Assembly: GCF_006335145.1 (NCBI RefSeq)
Contig: NZ_VDMN01000001.1
Location: forward strand, 310,001 to 374,000
Direction of reading: 5' to 3'
DNA length: 64,000 nucleotides
Source of the DNA: Aliirhizobium smilacinae
GTDB taxonomy: Bacteria > Pseudomonadota > Alphaproteobacteria > Rhizobiales > Rhizobiaceae
Shown piece by piece: positions 63,989 to 64,000 of this stretch (the first letter of the stretch is position 1; every line of letters starts with the position of its first letter). Under the pieces are notes generated by a model that saw only the letters and a program-made list of their open reading frames with translations, ran no database searches and was not told the DNA's origin. A program made the position numbers and the translations under genes.

Positions 63989-64000
63989 CGGAAAGATGGT

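Overview
The window is a stretch of core chromosome from an alphaproteobacterium, almost certainly a member of the Rhizobiaceae (Rhizobium/Agrobacterium/Sinorhizobium group). The evidence is gene content and order: a tat-scp-nagZ-SPOR-argS-dgt block, xthA next to the exopolysaccharide regulator ExoR, valS next to popZ, an ExoD protein, DUF982 and DUF1127 small proteins, and a small RNA with the three anti-Shine-Dalgarno loops of the rhizobial alpha-r14 family. The genus cannot be fixed from sequence reading alone. I see no prophage, insertion sequence, integrase or CRISPR array.

Layout. 1-8.3 kb (mostly minus strand): rpsD (cut by the window edge), a HerA-like ATPase, a LysE exporter, murI overlapping a SPOUT RNA methyltransferase, a FUSC exporter. 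8.5-12.4 kb: icd, a GNAT enzyme, a GST and small exported proteins. 12.6-17.6 kb: an ABC-F ATPase, trigger factor, tRNA-Leu, the sRNA and two DUF1127 genes. 17.7-22.4 kb: trmFO, two bacterial relatives of mitochondrial complex I assembly factors in tandem, yajC and a DUF815 ATPase. 22.5-37.8 kb: a long minus-strand run for envelope, division, Tat export and chromosome segregation (degenerate LytM protein, pcm, surE, serS, tatCBA, scpBA, nagZ, a large SPOR protein, argS, dgt). 38-47 kb: erpA, xthA, exoR, a FadL-like porin, valS, popZ, and a second Pcm-family gene. 47-51 kb: tRNA-Cys and tRNA-Asn among small genes (two DUF982 proteins, tiny membrane proteins, exoD), several with candidate general-stress (EcfG) promoters. 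51-56 kb: a degenerate ChrR-like protein, then cysK-alaX-sseA-GNAT-DUF1203. 56-64 kb: a PadR repressor with palindromic operators, ald and its divergent Lrp-type regulator, a membrane pYEATS-like protein, a PilZ protein, cpdB, a PhzF protein and a DUF2087 protein.

Most genes are housekeeping. The points that stand out are: the triple-loop sRNA at 16.65-16.77 kb; no secDF between yajC and its usual downstream neighbours, where a structured inverted repeat sits instead; no tolC between popZ and the Pcm gene; a ChrR-like anti-sigma protein that lacks both its metal ligands and an adjacent sigma factor; a pYEATS-like membrane protein; a GNRA-capped hairpin in the rpsD leader; and a cluster of EcfG-type promoters in front of small genes. 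Coordinates of start codons were chosen from ribosome-binding sites and family similarity, all by eye; no database search was run.
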